Shown: in pieces, positions 35,726-47,600 of the stretch
Position numbering within the stretch: the stretch's first letter is position 1
Layout of the letters: each line of letters starts with the position of its first letter
From: Lycium barbarum
Taxonomy: Eukaryota > Streptophyta > Magnoliopsida > Solanales > Solanaceae
Assembly: GCF_019175385.1 (NCBI RefSeq)
Contig: NC_083339.1
Coordinates: 46,734,074-46,798,073 of the forward strand
Reading direction: 5' to 3'
Length of the DNA: 64,000 nt
Translations under genes and position numbers: made by a program
Notes under the pieces: model-generated
The model's input: the letters and a program-made list of their open reading frames with translations, nothing else
Database searches by the model: none
Told to the model about the DNA's origin: nothing

Positions 35726-35919
35726 AGTTCAGTCTTAGGATGTGTCTACGAGCCGTGTTTAGTAGAGTCTTGGTTATGGGTGTGTTGCGCGCCACACTTA
35801 TAAACGAGAAGCTGCGGACATCTTAGGAATATATGACCTTCTTTCTTCATAAGAATCGTGTGATAGAGCTATGATGTAAGAAATTCTTGTTCCTAAATCG
35901 TGTGTTGTGTATTTCAGAG

Positions 35920-37429
35920 ATGCCTAAAAAGAAAAAGGCTACAGCAGCCCAAAAGGGCATGACGGTGGCAGAAAAGCGGGCTGAAAGAGCACCGCCACCG
36001 GTAGTAGAGGAAGATGCGTCCCAGAGTGCGGCTCAATCTCAGTCCTCCCAGAAAGTGCCTATTACTGAGGAGCACGTGGGAGCCTCAGCCCCAGCTCCAG
36101 CTCCTCCACGGAATGCTTCAGGCCAAGATGTGAGAGAGGCCATTAATTTGTTGACTTAGTTGGTTGCGGCCCAGACTCAGAGGCCAAGCGCAGGGCAAGG
36201 TGACAAGACTGTTAGTGCAAGGGCCCGTGACTTCATTGCTTTGAAACCCCCGGAATTCTTTGGGTCGAAACTGGAGGAGGATCCCCAGGACTTTATTGAT
36301 GGTATGCTAAGGACGCTCCGGTTCATACATGTTTCAGACACCGAATCGGTAGAGCTAGCATCTTATAGATTGAGGGATGTCTCAATCCAGTGGTATACGG
36401 TTTGGATGGCTTCGCGGGGAGCCAAAGCACCTCCGCCGGTATGGCAAGAGTTTGTCGATGCTTTTCTCCGTCACTACATGCCTCCAGAAGTTCGGCGAGC
36501 TAGGGCCGATAAATTCTTGAATCTAAGGCAAGGTAGCATGAGTGCTATAGAGTATAGTCTCCGCTTCAATTCCATGGCTAGGTATGCTTCGGCCATGGTA
36601 GCGGATATGGGCGATCGGGTGCACCGGTTTGTGAAAGGCCTAGGGCCACACTTGATGGATAAATGTTTGACTGCGTCCCTTCAGGATGGCATGGACATTG
36701 CACGCATTCAGGCACATGCTCAGGAATTAGAGGAACACCTACAGCAGCAGAGAAATGAACGTGAGCAGGATAGGGGCCATAACAAGAGGGCCAGACCTTC
36801 GGGTTCGAGGAGCGAGTCCAGGGGTGGACACAGACAGCAGTTTCCCAGCCATTCAGGCTATTCTATAACCAGTACACCTCCACAGTTCACGGGGCAGAGA
36901 TTTGACAGATCTACTCGTTCCGAGCCGAGTCAGGGTTATTCGGGGTCTCAGTTTAGAGGTGATTCAGGCCAGCCAAGGCCACCCGTACCACGATGTTCTT
37001 AGTGTGGAAAGTTGCATTGGGGTCAGTGCCGATCAGGTTCAGACGCTTGCTATTCATGTGGTCGGCCAGGCCATATTATGCGTGATTGCCCCTCAGTGCA
37101 GGGTAGAGGTAGGACCCAGCCATCAGGGTCGGTAGCCGGATCTTCGGCATCTGTACGCCCTACGGGGCCAGGTTCACATGCGCCAGTCGGCCATGGTAGG
37201 GGTAGGGGCAGAGCTCCCAGTACTGGCGGTCCTCTGCACCATATTTATGCTTTGGCTGGACGCCAAGATCTTGAGACTTCTCTTGATGTGGTCACAGGTA
37301 TATTATCGGTATTTTCTCATGATGTATACGCTTTGATTGATCCGGGCTCCACATTATCATATGTTACTCCATATATTGCGGGTCGATTTATAATTGAGCC
37401 GGAGTCTATCAAACCTTTTGAGGTGTCTA
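35920..37429 (+). pseudogene. A gag-protease, two amber stops, cut by element B
   Basis: One reading frame from ATG at 35920-35922 to 37429 holds Gag and the start of protease. It begins MPKKKKATAAQKG, then an Ala/Pro-rich segment, a capsid-like core (ARARDFIALKPPEFFG, ELASYRLRD, DAFLRHYMPPEVRR, IEYSLRFNSMARYA, VHRFVKGLG), a basic Ser/Gly/Gln stretch, a zinc-finger-like motif and an intact CCHC knuckle (CYSCGRPGHIMRDC, about 37048-37090), then protease with ALIDPGSTLSYVTP near 37330. In-frame TAG codons occur at 36157-36159 and 37000-37002. After KPFEVS the frame enters the LTR of element B. This is the fullest gag of its lineage here and shows what E1 has lost. Confidence 0.94.
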
Positions 37430-38490
37430 TGTTATATCCCGTATTTTCGCGCATTCGGAAAAATTCAAAATAATTTTGATTTGTAAGGAATAAGGTCATA
37501 TGTGATTTGAATTAATATATGTGTGTGTTGTTCATGAAAAATATTGATGTGGAAACACGGAGGAAAGCCAAGGGACAAAAATTGGAATTTCGGAAACTTG
37601 TTTCATGAATTACAAAGTTTAGCCATCAATTGGGCTCAAAAAAAAAAAGAGAACAAAAGGCCCAAGATGGTAGGGTGGCTGGCCATGGCCTAGAAAGGGA
37701 GGCCCAAGCCCATGTTTTTTTAAAAAATTTGGGCATGTGATGAATTAATAAAGAGAGGTCATCCTTATTCATTTTCAAGAACCTTCAAGAAGATAAAATG
37801 GAGAGCAAGACTTAAGGGGATTTCGGCCAAACTCTTGGAAATTCAAGATCAATTTTGAGCTATCAAAAAATAATTTCTTCAAGAAAACTTGCTAATTGAA
37901 AGGCGCTTGTTAACGTGGAAGTGTTGTTAGAAGCGTTAGATTGCTCGTTTTCTCTATCTACCACTTTAGGCAAGTTGAGAAGTTGAAGAGGAAATGTGAG
38001 TTCTAATCTTGTTTTATGTGTTATAAATGGTTTATATGTGTTGTTGTGTGCTAGAATGGAAGAAATTCATGATAAGAGTCAAGTTGAAGTTGGGTCGTGT
38101 GGAAGGTGTTTTGCCGTGTGTGTATGTGATGCTCAAAGTGATGTATTAGCTTTAGTTGGCATGTTTTGATTGTTGTAGTGTGAAGGAAAGAATGAAAAAT
38201 CATCTTTGTGTATGGGTGTGGTGTTGGCCGTATGCCCCCCCTTTTGTGTAGTTGAGAATGAATAAATCGTCGTTAGTATTTAAGTTGTCGTCGTTGTGGA
38301 TCCTATGAAGAAAAATGCAAGTTTAACGACTCAAAGTGATGTTGTGGTGGTTATGGGTTGATTTGGAAATTAATGTGAATTTTATATAATTTTTGTATTT
38401 GTTAGGATTGCATTGTTAATGTGTGGATTAATGGTATAAGTCATGAATTTGGAAGGAATGAATGTGTTATAGTTGAGGTTCTTGGGTTTG
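37430..38490 (+). repeat. B 5' LTR, first piece
   Basis: Starts TGTTATATCCCG and is nearly identical to 62276-63337 of the 3' LTR. It ends in GTTTG, the target duplicated by insertion of C. No coding sequence. Confidence 0.95.
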
Positions 38491-41400
38491 TGTTACATCC
38501 GACATTTTTGTTTATTCGAAAAATTCAAGATAAATGGACTTGTGATGAATAAGGCCACAATTGGACACTACTTGGTGTGAATGTGTGAGTTATGAAGTCA
38601 ATGGTATAGAATTACGAAAGGTGGCCAAGGGCAAAATCGGAATTTTGGAAATTTGCCTTATGGATCAATATGTAACCAACAATTTTGGGCTCAAAAAAAA
38701 TAATAAGACAAGGCCCATTTGGGAAGGCCCAACCGGCCATAGTGGGTTAAAAATAGCCCAAGCCCACAATTTAATTATGTGGTATATTATAGTGGGATAA
38801 TTATCAAGAACATTCAAGAAACATAAAGAAAGAACAAGAAAAAAAAAAGAGAGAGAGGTTTCGGGTGGGAGAGAAAGAAAGGAAGAAAAGAAAGAAAAAA
38901 AAAATTGGAGCCCATTCCTTGGTTCAAAAATTCATCTCTTGTGATTTTTGTACTAAGCACAAGGTGCTCTTCAAGTTGATATAAAGATTGTGGCAAGAAA
39001 ACAACTTCAACCCCAAGTGAAGAACTTGAAGAAAGGTAAGGATTTCATGCTTTTGTTGTGTTAAAAATGATGTATGTATGTTGTAGTATGTGTGAATGAA
39101 GGAAAAACATGGAAATTTTGTGTGTTGAACAACTTGGGTGATGGCCGAATGCATATATATGTATTGCATGCTTTTAATGGCTTGAATTCTTGTGTAAGTT
39201 AGTTGTAGGATGGTGGGGATTGTATTAGAAATGAAAGTTGAATGAATTAAGGAAAATTGAGAATTTTGGGGTGTGGCCGTGTGTGTGTGTTGATGTTGGA
39301 AGGTGAGTTAAATCTTGTTAGCATGTTAATTGTGTTGTTATGGCCTTATGAAGTAGACGGAAGGATAATGGTTAAGCTAAAACGAAGAAATTGTTGATTA
39401 AGTTGTCGTCGGAAAGTATGTCGCGTTATCGTGATTTCTTGAAAATATGATTAAGGATAATGAATTTGGAATGTAAAAATGTGTTGATGAACTTGTATGT
39501 GGAAGGTTGGAAAAATTGGATAAGTAGTGGCTTTAATGGAAAGTTTGTATGTTTGTATATCGTGTGTATAGTGTGTGGAAATGGTATGATATGCCTCCGA
39601 CGTATGCTATAATGATCTTGATGGATAATAGATGCGAAAATAATAAGTTTGGTTTGGAAATGTAAGTTTGAAACGAAAAAATGTTTCATTATGTTGGAAG
39701 CTGGCTAATGATGCCTTAATGTATGTCTTGATGTTTGTTGTTGTTTTGATATCATTCTCTGGGTTGTTGTGTTGGTTGTTGGCTGTGTTTTAACTTTTGG
39801 GGATGTCGAATATACAGAGGAAATGCTGCCGAAATTTCGGTAGGCAAGTATGTGTAAGCTTGGGGTATTGAAAGAATGAAACTAACCAAATGGTAAACTT
39901 GACCATTTCCAGATTTTGGACGAAATTTGGATTGACGCCGAGCGAGCATAAGGCGCCATCGAGGTATGTGAAGCACTTCTCTACGTTCCTAGGCATGTTC
40001 TGGATGTGGTAGGCTCGGCCGCGAGCCTTAGGTCCGACTCCGTTCCCCGGAATTCGAGACGGAAAACCGCTCTAATTCCTTCAGTTCAATTGAACCTATT
40101 TTCTTACAAATTGTCCTTAAAGTGAGATTTTGCACAAAACTTCCCCAAACGGAGTCGGAACACTTCCGAATGAGTACGGGTGACCTCATAAGGTCAATCA
40201 TCAGTAATTTACGTATGTAGCCTCGGGTTGGTCCGAGGTGGGCCCACAAGGCCCGATACTTCCGGTACGATTTTTAAAATACTTCTGTTTTGGTCCGATC
40301 TTCTCCAAAAACTTCTGAACTATTATTTTGTGAATATTATGGATAGTTTTGTGTAATTTATACAATATGATTTCTGAACATCCGAGCATCCCATTCTGAA
40401 AATCTGTCGTGCCTTCCTAACTAGGATATGAGCGCGTGCTATGCATACTATCTGGATATTCTGATTTTGGCTCGCCGTTGGGCACCCTTCTGATTGATCG
40501 AGTCTGTATGTTGAGTCTGTAGGTAGGTGGTTTCTCATTTATCGATTCGTGTCTGTCTCAATGCATTCTTTCACTGCGACCCGGGCCAGGTTCTGTTATC
40601 GTGCATATTTTCTCTGCATTGTTCACCGCGTCCCTCGGCGTACGGGCCGGGATCTGTATGTCTGTATGATCTGTGTATGGGGATGGCGGCCAGGATGGCA
40701 TATGATCTGATATGATTCTGTCTGTCCACCGCGTCCCGTACTAAGAGGGCCGGGTTCTGTTACCGCGCCCCCAGACAGGGCCGGGATCTGTATGAATATA
40801 TGCGTGTGCCATCTGTATTTATAAAGCACACGCCTTTGTATGATTTTGTATGACTCTGTGCTACTCTGCATGCATAATTCTGTCCGTCATACTACTGTCT
40901 GTCCGTCTGTGTTACAACTATTTCTGTATGTCCGTATGGCTTCTGCTTCTGTATGTCCGTATGGATTCAGATTCTGCTCGTCTGTCCGTATTATGACTCC
41001 GCCTGTCTTTCCGAACTATAATTCTGTTCATTTGTGTGTAACACGATTCTGTATGTCTGTCTGGATCATAACTCTGTCTGTTAGTTTGACTTATGATTTT
41101 GCCCGTTATATTTCTGTGATTCTAGTTCGGACTATGTTTATATCTGTTACGTTTCTGCTTTACATACTCGGTACATTTTCCGTACTGACCCCCGTTCTTC
41201 GGGGGCTGCGCTACATGCCCGCAGGTATAGACGCGCCAGGTGACACGCCGCCAGCGTAGGTTCTGACTCTGCCATTCGAAGAGCTCCTTTGACTCGGAGC
41301 ACATCTTTTGGTATATATTTTCTGTCTTCTGTGTACTCCGTATGTATGTATATTCTGGGTACGGCGGGGCCCTGTCCCGTCATATGATTCTGTATGTCTG

Positions 41401-41664
41401 TAGAGGCCTGTAGATAGATGTGTGGGTTACGGGTTCCGTCTGTATGTTAGCCTTATCGGCTTATCTGTAAATATCTGTGTGTTCAGGTATATGTATATAT
41501 ATGTATGTTACGCGCACGCCGTATTTGTACCGGCCTATTTCTGTACTTCTGTTTTGAAAAGAAAAAAAAAAAAAATTCTGTATGATTCGAACTCGGTCAG
41601 GTAGGTACGTCTGGGTACCCAGTTAGGGTACCAGTCGCGGCCCACGGGGTTTGGGTCGTGACAA
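38491..41664 (+). repeat. C 5' LTR
   Basis: Starts TGTTACATCCGAC and ends GGTCGTGACA. The downstream half is rich in CTGTNTGTCNG repeats (about 40790-41150). Contains the hairpin module at 41170-41224 and a CCGAAATTTCGG palindrome near 39828. Confidence 0.96.
41170..41224 (+). other. Three-hairpin LTR module, C 5' LTR copy
   Basis: GGTAC 41170-41174 with GTACT 41182-41186; CCCCCG 41189-41194 with CGGGGG 41200-41205; CTGCG 41206-41210 with CGCAG 41220-41224. The three hairpins are nearly contiguous. The 3' LTR repeats it at 47348-47402. Confidence 0.8.
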
Positions 41665-41668
41665 AAGT

Positions 41669-41680
41669 GGTATCAAAGCG
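41669..41680 (+). other. C primer-binding site
   Basis: TGGTATCAAAGC, one base from the initiator-tRNA-Met complement, four bases after the LTR end. Confidence 0.92.
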
Positions 41681-41866
41681 GTTAGTCCTCGGAATGTCTA
41701 CAGGCCGTGTCTAGTAGAGGCTTGTTTATCGATGTGTTGTGCACCACATCTATAAACGGGAAGCTACAGGGCATTTAGGATGTTACCCTTCTTTGGATTC
41801 TTAGGTCGTGCGATAGAACTGTATTAGTAGGATGATCCTCTCCTAACGATCTGCTATGTTTCAGCG

Positions 41867-43292
41867 ATGCCTCCGAGGAAGGAAACAGCCGCCCAGAAGG
41901 GCAAGGCGAGGATTGAAGCAGGAGAGACTAGCCAGGCCCCGAGGGTTACCAGGGCCAGTGTTCAGCCTGCACTTGAGGATGTGCCCCCGTCGTCTGGGTC
42001 TGTTACACCCCCCTTCGCGAGAGGATATCAGAACAGCAGGGGCTGCTAATCGGGAGACGGCTCCACCGCAAGCTCCTGAGGTTCCAGCGCCCGAGCCTCC
42101 AGCTCCACCGGCAGGGGCGGAGAGTAGGGCCATGCGAGATGCGGTTCAGTTATTGACCACACTAATGGCGGAGCAGGTTCGTAGGCATGGATTTGGGGGT
42201 GGTCGTGCGGACAGGTATGAGAGCTCCAGGGCTCGCGAGTTTTTGACATGTAGTCCTCCAGAATTCTCCGGGACAAAATCTGAGGAGGACCCCCAGGAGT
42301 TCATCAGAAAGATGGAGAGCACACTGCGATTGATTAAGGCTTCGCCGACTGAGTCTGTGGAGTTGGCTTCGTATCGACTGTATGAGGTGGCAGCAAATTG
42401 GTATGAGTCTTGGCAGCTCTCCAGGGGTGCCGACGCGCCCGCAGCGGTATGGGCCGAATTTACTAAGGCCTTTCTTGACCATTTTCTACCACCAGAGCTA
42501 CGAAGAGCTAGGGTTGATCGGTTCTTGAACTTGAGACAGAATGGTAGAAGTGTTCGCGAGTACAGCCTAGAGTTCGACTCACTGGCTAGGTATGCACCCA
42601 CCATAGTAGCTGAGATGGCCGACAGGGTGCACAGGTATGTGATGGGACTGGACTCTTATCTGATTGATGGTTGTTTGGCTGTGGCTGCTCAGCCAGGGAT
42701 GCATGTAGCCCGGGTACAGGCACACGCCCAGGGCATGGAGGACCGACGTAGGGAACGTCGGCCTGATAGGGGTTACGACAGGGGCCAGCCTAAGAGAGCC
42801 AGATCGGCTGGGTATTCAGAGGGATTTCAGAGCGAGCCTTCCCAGCGGCAGAGAAATAGGTATTCGTCCCAGCCAGCCTACAGTACGCCCCCACAGTTCG
42901 CAGGACAGAGCTCCAGAGGTCCTGGTCAGTCGAGGCCACCCATACCCCCGTGTTCTTATTGTGGGAGGCCCCACCCGGGGGAGTGTTACCGCGCTACGGG
43001 CGCTTGTTGTTTTTGTGGGAGCCCAGACCATCGAGTCAGAGAGTGCCCACTTAAGGGCAGTTCGGGTTCAGCCCGGCCTGCTGGGTCCGTTGCAGGCTCA
43101 TCTTCTCCTTCAGCAGCCATGCGCCCTGCGGGGCGAGGAGCACCAGCACCAGCGCCAGCGGGTCGTGGCAGAGGACGTGGTGCAACCTCTGGTTACAGCG
43201 GTCCTTCGAACCGCGTGTTTGCTTTAACCGGCCGGCAGGATCCAGGAGCGTCTTCGAGTGCACGCCCAGGTACGCCAGCCAATCCTTTTTGA
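41867..43292 (+). pseudogene. C gag, nearly intact with one frameshift
   Basis: ATG at 41867 follows TTTCAGCG and starts MPPRKETAAQKGKARIEAG. A frameshift lies near 42010-42025, after which the frame is open to a stop at 43290-43292. The protein has a Pro/Ala-rich amino part, a capsid-like core (REFLTCSPPEFSG, ELASYRLYEVAANWYESW, FLDHFLPPELRRAR, REYSLEFDSLARYA, RVHRYVMGL), a basic Arg/Gly/Ser linker, a CX2CX3HX3C finger (CSYCGRPHPGEC), a CCHC knuckle (CFCGSPDHRVREC) and an RG-rich tail. It ends about where protease would begin; what follows is non-coding. The frame outside the single shift is clean, unlike gag of A or E1, so loss of function is recent or the shift might be tolerated. In the wider family Gag assembles particles and binds RNA. 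Confidence 0.93.
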
Positions 43293-43525
43293 GAAATGTA
43301 TGTATGGATAATTTTGTATTTTGTTGAATCACGTGATCTCATACTTCTGGGTATTAGAAATAGTAAGATAAATGTTAATTTGGTAGACACCGAGATTCAG
43401 AAAGGCAATATGGTAATGGTATGACTTAGCCGGGGGTGGGACCCGCTACCAAAATTTTTCAGAAAATCTGCGAAGACCCCGATGTACTCTAAAATTACGT
43501 GACAAAGGTCGTGAGGGGCAATCGA

Positions 43526-43625
43526 CGAAATTATATTAGCCCTAACGTGTCGAAATGCATGAAAGTTTCGGAGTTAAGCGTGCTCAGGCCATAGCAATTC
43601 TGGGATGGGTGACCCCCTGGGAAGT
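43526..43625 (+). ncRNA. 5S rRNA-derived module in C
   Basis: By hand it aligns without gaps over 100 nt to the plant 5S rRNA sequence as I recall it, and to the B copy. The box A region GTTAAGCGTGCT and box C region GGATGGGTGACC...CTGGGAAGT are kept; the middle is diverged. Sense orientation, between gag and the polypurine tract. It is not a normal 5S gene: the 5' end is diverged and it is embedded in an element. Whether it is transcribed by Pol III, folds as an RNA mimic, or is inert is unknown. Confidence 0.82.
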
Positions 43626-44015
43626 AATGCAAAGTTTTGCACAAGTGTAGGTATGATGGACATAAATGAAAATTTGGGGTAATCTAAAGTAAAGGAGAAT
43701 GTGTGGGGTAATTAGTGCCTTTACAGACACCACATAGTCCGACGCGGATTAAATGGGCAAAAAGCAAAAGGTGCGATACCACTCGGAAAATTTAGCGAAT
43801 CTGGAGAACAGTCAGCGACGACCCGAATGTTGTCAGGGGAATAGAAAACGCCCAAGTACATCATAAGTTAGTCTGGTATGACGATAGTTGTAAAAAGGAA
43901 AAAGAGTATAGATAGTAGGGAAGGAGAGAGATAAGAAGGGCGAGTAAGCAGAATCTTTGAAAAAGTCGATAAGCGACACCCAAGACGATTTGTATGATTG
44001 ATTCTGAATACGTTC

Positions 44016-44348
44016 CTGATTGACATATCTCTGTACGATTAACTCCGATTACGAATCTGTCTGACACACCTCTGTATTTCTGACTCCGGATATAAATCCG
44101 TCTGGTGTGCCTCTGTACGTCTAATTTCGATCGCATGTCTGTCTGATACATCTCCGCATGTCTGATTCTAAGTGCGGCTCTGTATGATACATTTCTGTAA
44201 GCCTGATTCCGATTTCGAAACCCGTCCGATACCTTTTTATACGTCTGACTCCGATCTCAGGTCTGTCTGACATACTTCCGTGCCCCTGACTTTGACTGCG
44301 AATCTGTCCGATATACTTCTACGCGTCCGGTTCCAGTCCTGAATCTGT
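44016..44348 (+). repeat. About eight 41-bp tandem repeats in C interior
   Basis: Units begin TCTGTCTGAYAYAYNTCTGT and continue with a GTCTGATTCCGAT-like part; period is close to 41 bp. The array is also present in D (55105-55505) but not seen in B. Translated frames through it are not genes. Confidence 0.85.
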
Positions 44349-44643
44349 TGGTAAGAAGTGTCTGGAATGAAGTGGGATTATATCGATGTGGTAGAAATCT
44401 CCGGAGTGTAACAAGAAATGATACGGACTATGACGTCTGGAAAGCGTTCGTCAGTTACAAGAATATAGCTTATGGTTCGACGATTGCGTGGGGTACGAGA
44501 AGATATATTATGAAAGCATCTAAATCTGTGATGTGAAAAAATTACCTCATAATGTTGGTAAAGAAGCCATGTCGGAAAGTCAGCAAAGGACGACTATAAA
44601 GAGAACCCTCCCGGAGTAGTATGGCGCCCCATAAGGTCAATTT

Positions 44644-44679
44644 AACATTCGAGGACGAATGTTCTAAAGGGGGGGAGAA
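44644..44679 (+). other. C inverted repeat and polypurine tract
   Basis: AACATTCG-AGGA-CGAATGTT at 44644-44663 is followed by CTAAAGGGGGGGAGAA and the 3' LTR. The tract primes plus-strand synthesis; the hairpin is shared with B, D and E2. Confidence 0.9.
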
Positions 44680-47600
44680 TGTTACATCCGACATTTTTGT
44701 TTATTCGAAAAATTCAAGATAAATGGACTTGTGATGAATAAGGCCACAATTGGACACTACTTGGTGTGAATGTGTGAGTTATGAAGTCAATGGTATAGAA
44801 TTACGAAAGGTGGCCAAGGGCAAAATCGGAATTTTGGAAATTTGCCTTATGGATCAATATGTAACCAACAATTTTGGGCTCAAAAAAAATAATAAGACAA
44901 GGCCCATTTGGGAAGGCCCAACCGGCCATAGTGGGTTAAAAATAGCCCAAGCCCACAATTTAATTATGTGGTATATTATAGTGGGATAATTATCAAGAAC
45001 ATTCAAGAAACATAAAGAAAGAACAAGAAAAAAAAAAAGAGAGAGAGGTTTCGGGTGGGAGAGAAAGAAAGGAAGAAAAGAAAGAAAAAAAAAATTGGAG
45101 CCCATTCCTTGGTTCAAAAATTCATCTCTTGTGATTTTTGTACTAAGCACAAGGTGCTCTTCAAGTTGATATAAAGATTGTGGCAAGAAAACAACTTCAA
45201 CCCCAAGTGAAGAACTTGAAGAAAGGTAAGGATTTCATGCTTTTGTTGTGTTAAAAATGATGTATGTATGTTGTAGTATGTGTGAATGAAGGAAAAACAT
45301 GGAAATTTTGTGTGTTGAACAACTTGGGTGATGGCCGAATGCATATATATGTATTGCATGCTTTTAATGGCTTGAATTCTTGTGTAAGTTAGTTGTAGGA
45401 TGGTGGGGATTGTATTAGAAATGAAAGTTGAATGAATTAAGGAAAATTGAGAATTTTGGGGTGTGGCCGTGTGTGTGTGTTGATGTTGGAAGGTGAGTTA
45501 AATCTTGTTAGCATGTTAATTGTGTTGTTATGGCCTTATGAAGTAGACGGAAGGATAATGGTTAAGCTAAAACGAAGAAATTGTTGATTAAGTTGTCGTC
45601 GGAAAGTATGTCGCGTTATCGTGATTTCTTGAAAATATGATTAAGGATAATGAATTTGGAATGTAAAAATGTGTTGATGAACTTGTATGTGGAAGGTTGG
45701 AAAAATTGGATAAGTAGTGGCTTTAATGGAAAGTTTGTATGTTTGTATATCGTGTGTATAGTGTGTGGAAATGGTATGATATGCCTCCGACGTATGCTAT
45801 AATGATCTTGATGGATAATAGATGCGAAAATAATAAGTTTGGTTTGGAAATGTAAGTTTGAAACGAAAAAATGTTTCATTATGTTGGAAGCTGGCTAATG
45901 ATGCCTTAATGTATGTCTTGATGTTTGTTGTTGTTTTGATATCATTCTCTGGGTTGTTGGCTGTGTTTTAACTTTTGGGGATGTCGAATATACAGAGGAA
46001 ATGCTGCCGAAATTTCGGTAGGCAAGTATGTGTAAGCTTGGGGTATTGAAAGAATGAAACTAACCAAATGGTAAACTTGACCATTTCCAGATTTTGGATG
46101 AAATTTGGATTGACGCCGAGCGAGCATAAGGCGCCATCGAGGTAGGTGAAGCACTTCTCTACGTTCCTAGGCATGTTCTGGATGTGGTAGGCTCGGCCGC
46201 GAGCCTTAGGTCCGACTCCGTTCCCCGGAATTCGAGACGGAAAACCGCTCTAATTCCTTCAGTTCAATTGAACCTATTTTCTTACAAATTGTCCTTAAAG
46301 TGAGATTTTGCACAAAACTTCCCCAAACGGAGTCGGAACACTTCCGAATGAGTACGGGTGACCTCATAAGGTCAATCATCAGTAATTTACGTATGTAGCC
46401 TCGGGTTGGTCCGAGGTGGGCCCACAAGGCCCGATACTTCCGGTACGATTTTTAAAATACTTCTGTTTTGGTCCGATCTTCTCCAAAAACTTCTGAACTA
46501 TTATTTTGTGAATATTATGGATAGTTTTGTGTAATTTATACAATATGATTTCTGAACATCCGAGTATCCCATTCTGAAAATCTGTCGTGCCTTCCTAACT
46601 AGGATATGAGCGCGTGCTATGCATACTATCTGGATATTCTGATTTTGGCTCGCCGTTGGGCACCCTTCTGATTGATCGAGTCTGTATGTTGAGTCTGTAG
46701 GTAGGTGGTTTCTCATTTATCGATTCGTGTCTGTCTCAATGCATTCTTTCACTGCGACCCGGGCCAGGTTCTGTTATCGTGCATATTTTCTCTGCATTGT
46801 TCACCGCGTCCCTCGGCGTACGGGCCGGGATCTGTATGTCTGTATGATCTGTGTATGGGGATGGCGGCCAGGATGGCATATGATCTGATATGATTCTGTC
46901 TGTCCACCGCGTCCCGTACTAAGAGGGCCGGGTTCTGTTACCGCGCCCCCAGACAGGGCCGGGATCTGTATGAATATATGCGTGTGCCATCTGTATTTAT
47001 AAAGCACACGCCTTTGTATGATTTTGTATGACTCTGTGCTACTCTGCATGCATAATTCTGTCCGTCATACTACTGTCTGTCCGTCTGTGTTACAACTATT
47101 TCTGTATGTCCGTATGGCTTCTGCTTCTGTATGTCCGTATGGATTCAGATTCTGCTCGTCTGTCCGTATTATGACTCCGCCTGTCTGTCCGAACTATAAT
47201 TCTGTTCATTTGTGTGTAACACGATTCTGTATGTCTGTCTGGATCATAACTCTGTCCGTTAGTTTGACTTATGATTTTGCCCGTTATATTTCTGTGATTC
47301 TAGTTCGGACTATGTTTATATCTGTTACGTTTCTGCTTTACATACTCGGTACATTTTCCGTACTGACCCCCGTTCTTCGGGGGCTGCGCTACATGCCCGC
47401 AGGTATAGACGCGCCAGGTGACACGCCGCCAGCGTAGGTTCTGACTCTGCCATTCGAAGAGCTCCTTTGACTTGGAGCACATCTTTTGGTATATATTTTC
47501 TGTCTTCTGTGTACTCCGTATGTATGTATATTCTGGGTACGGCGGGGCCCTGTCCCGTCATATGATTCTGTATGTCTGTAGAGGCCTGTAGATAGATGTG

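Noticed and set aside
40840..41259. 139-codon plus-strand open frame, repeated at 47018-47437 with near-identical sequence
   Set aside because: It is a translation of the CTGTATGTCCGTATGG-type repeats and the hairpin module inside the C LTRs. Its two copies are simply the two LTRs, with no domain, and D has a diverged equivalent that is not open.
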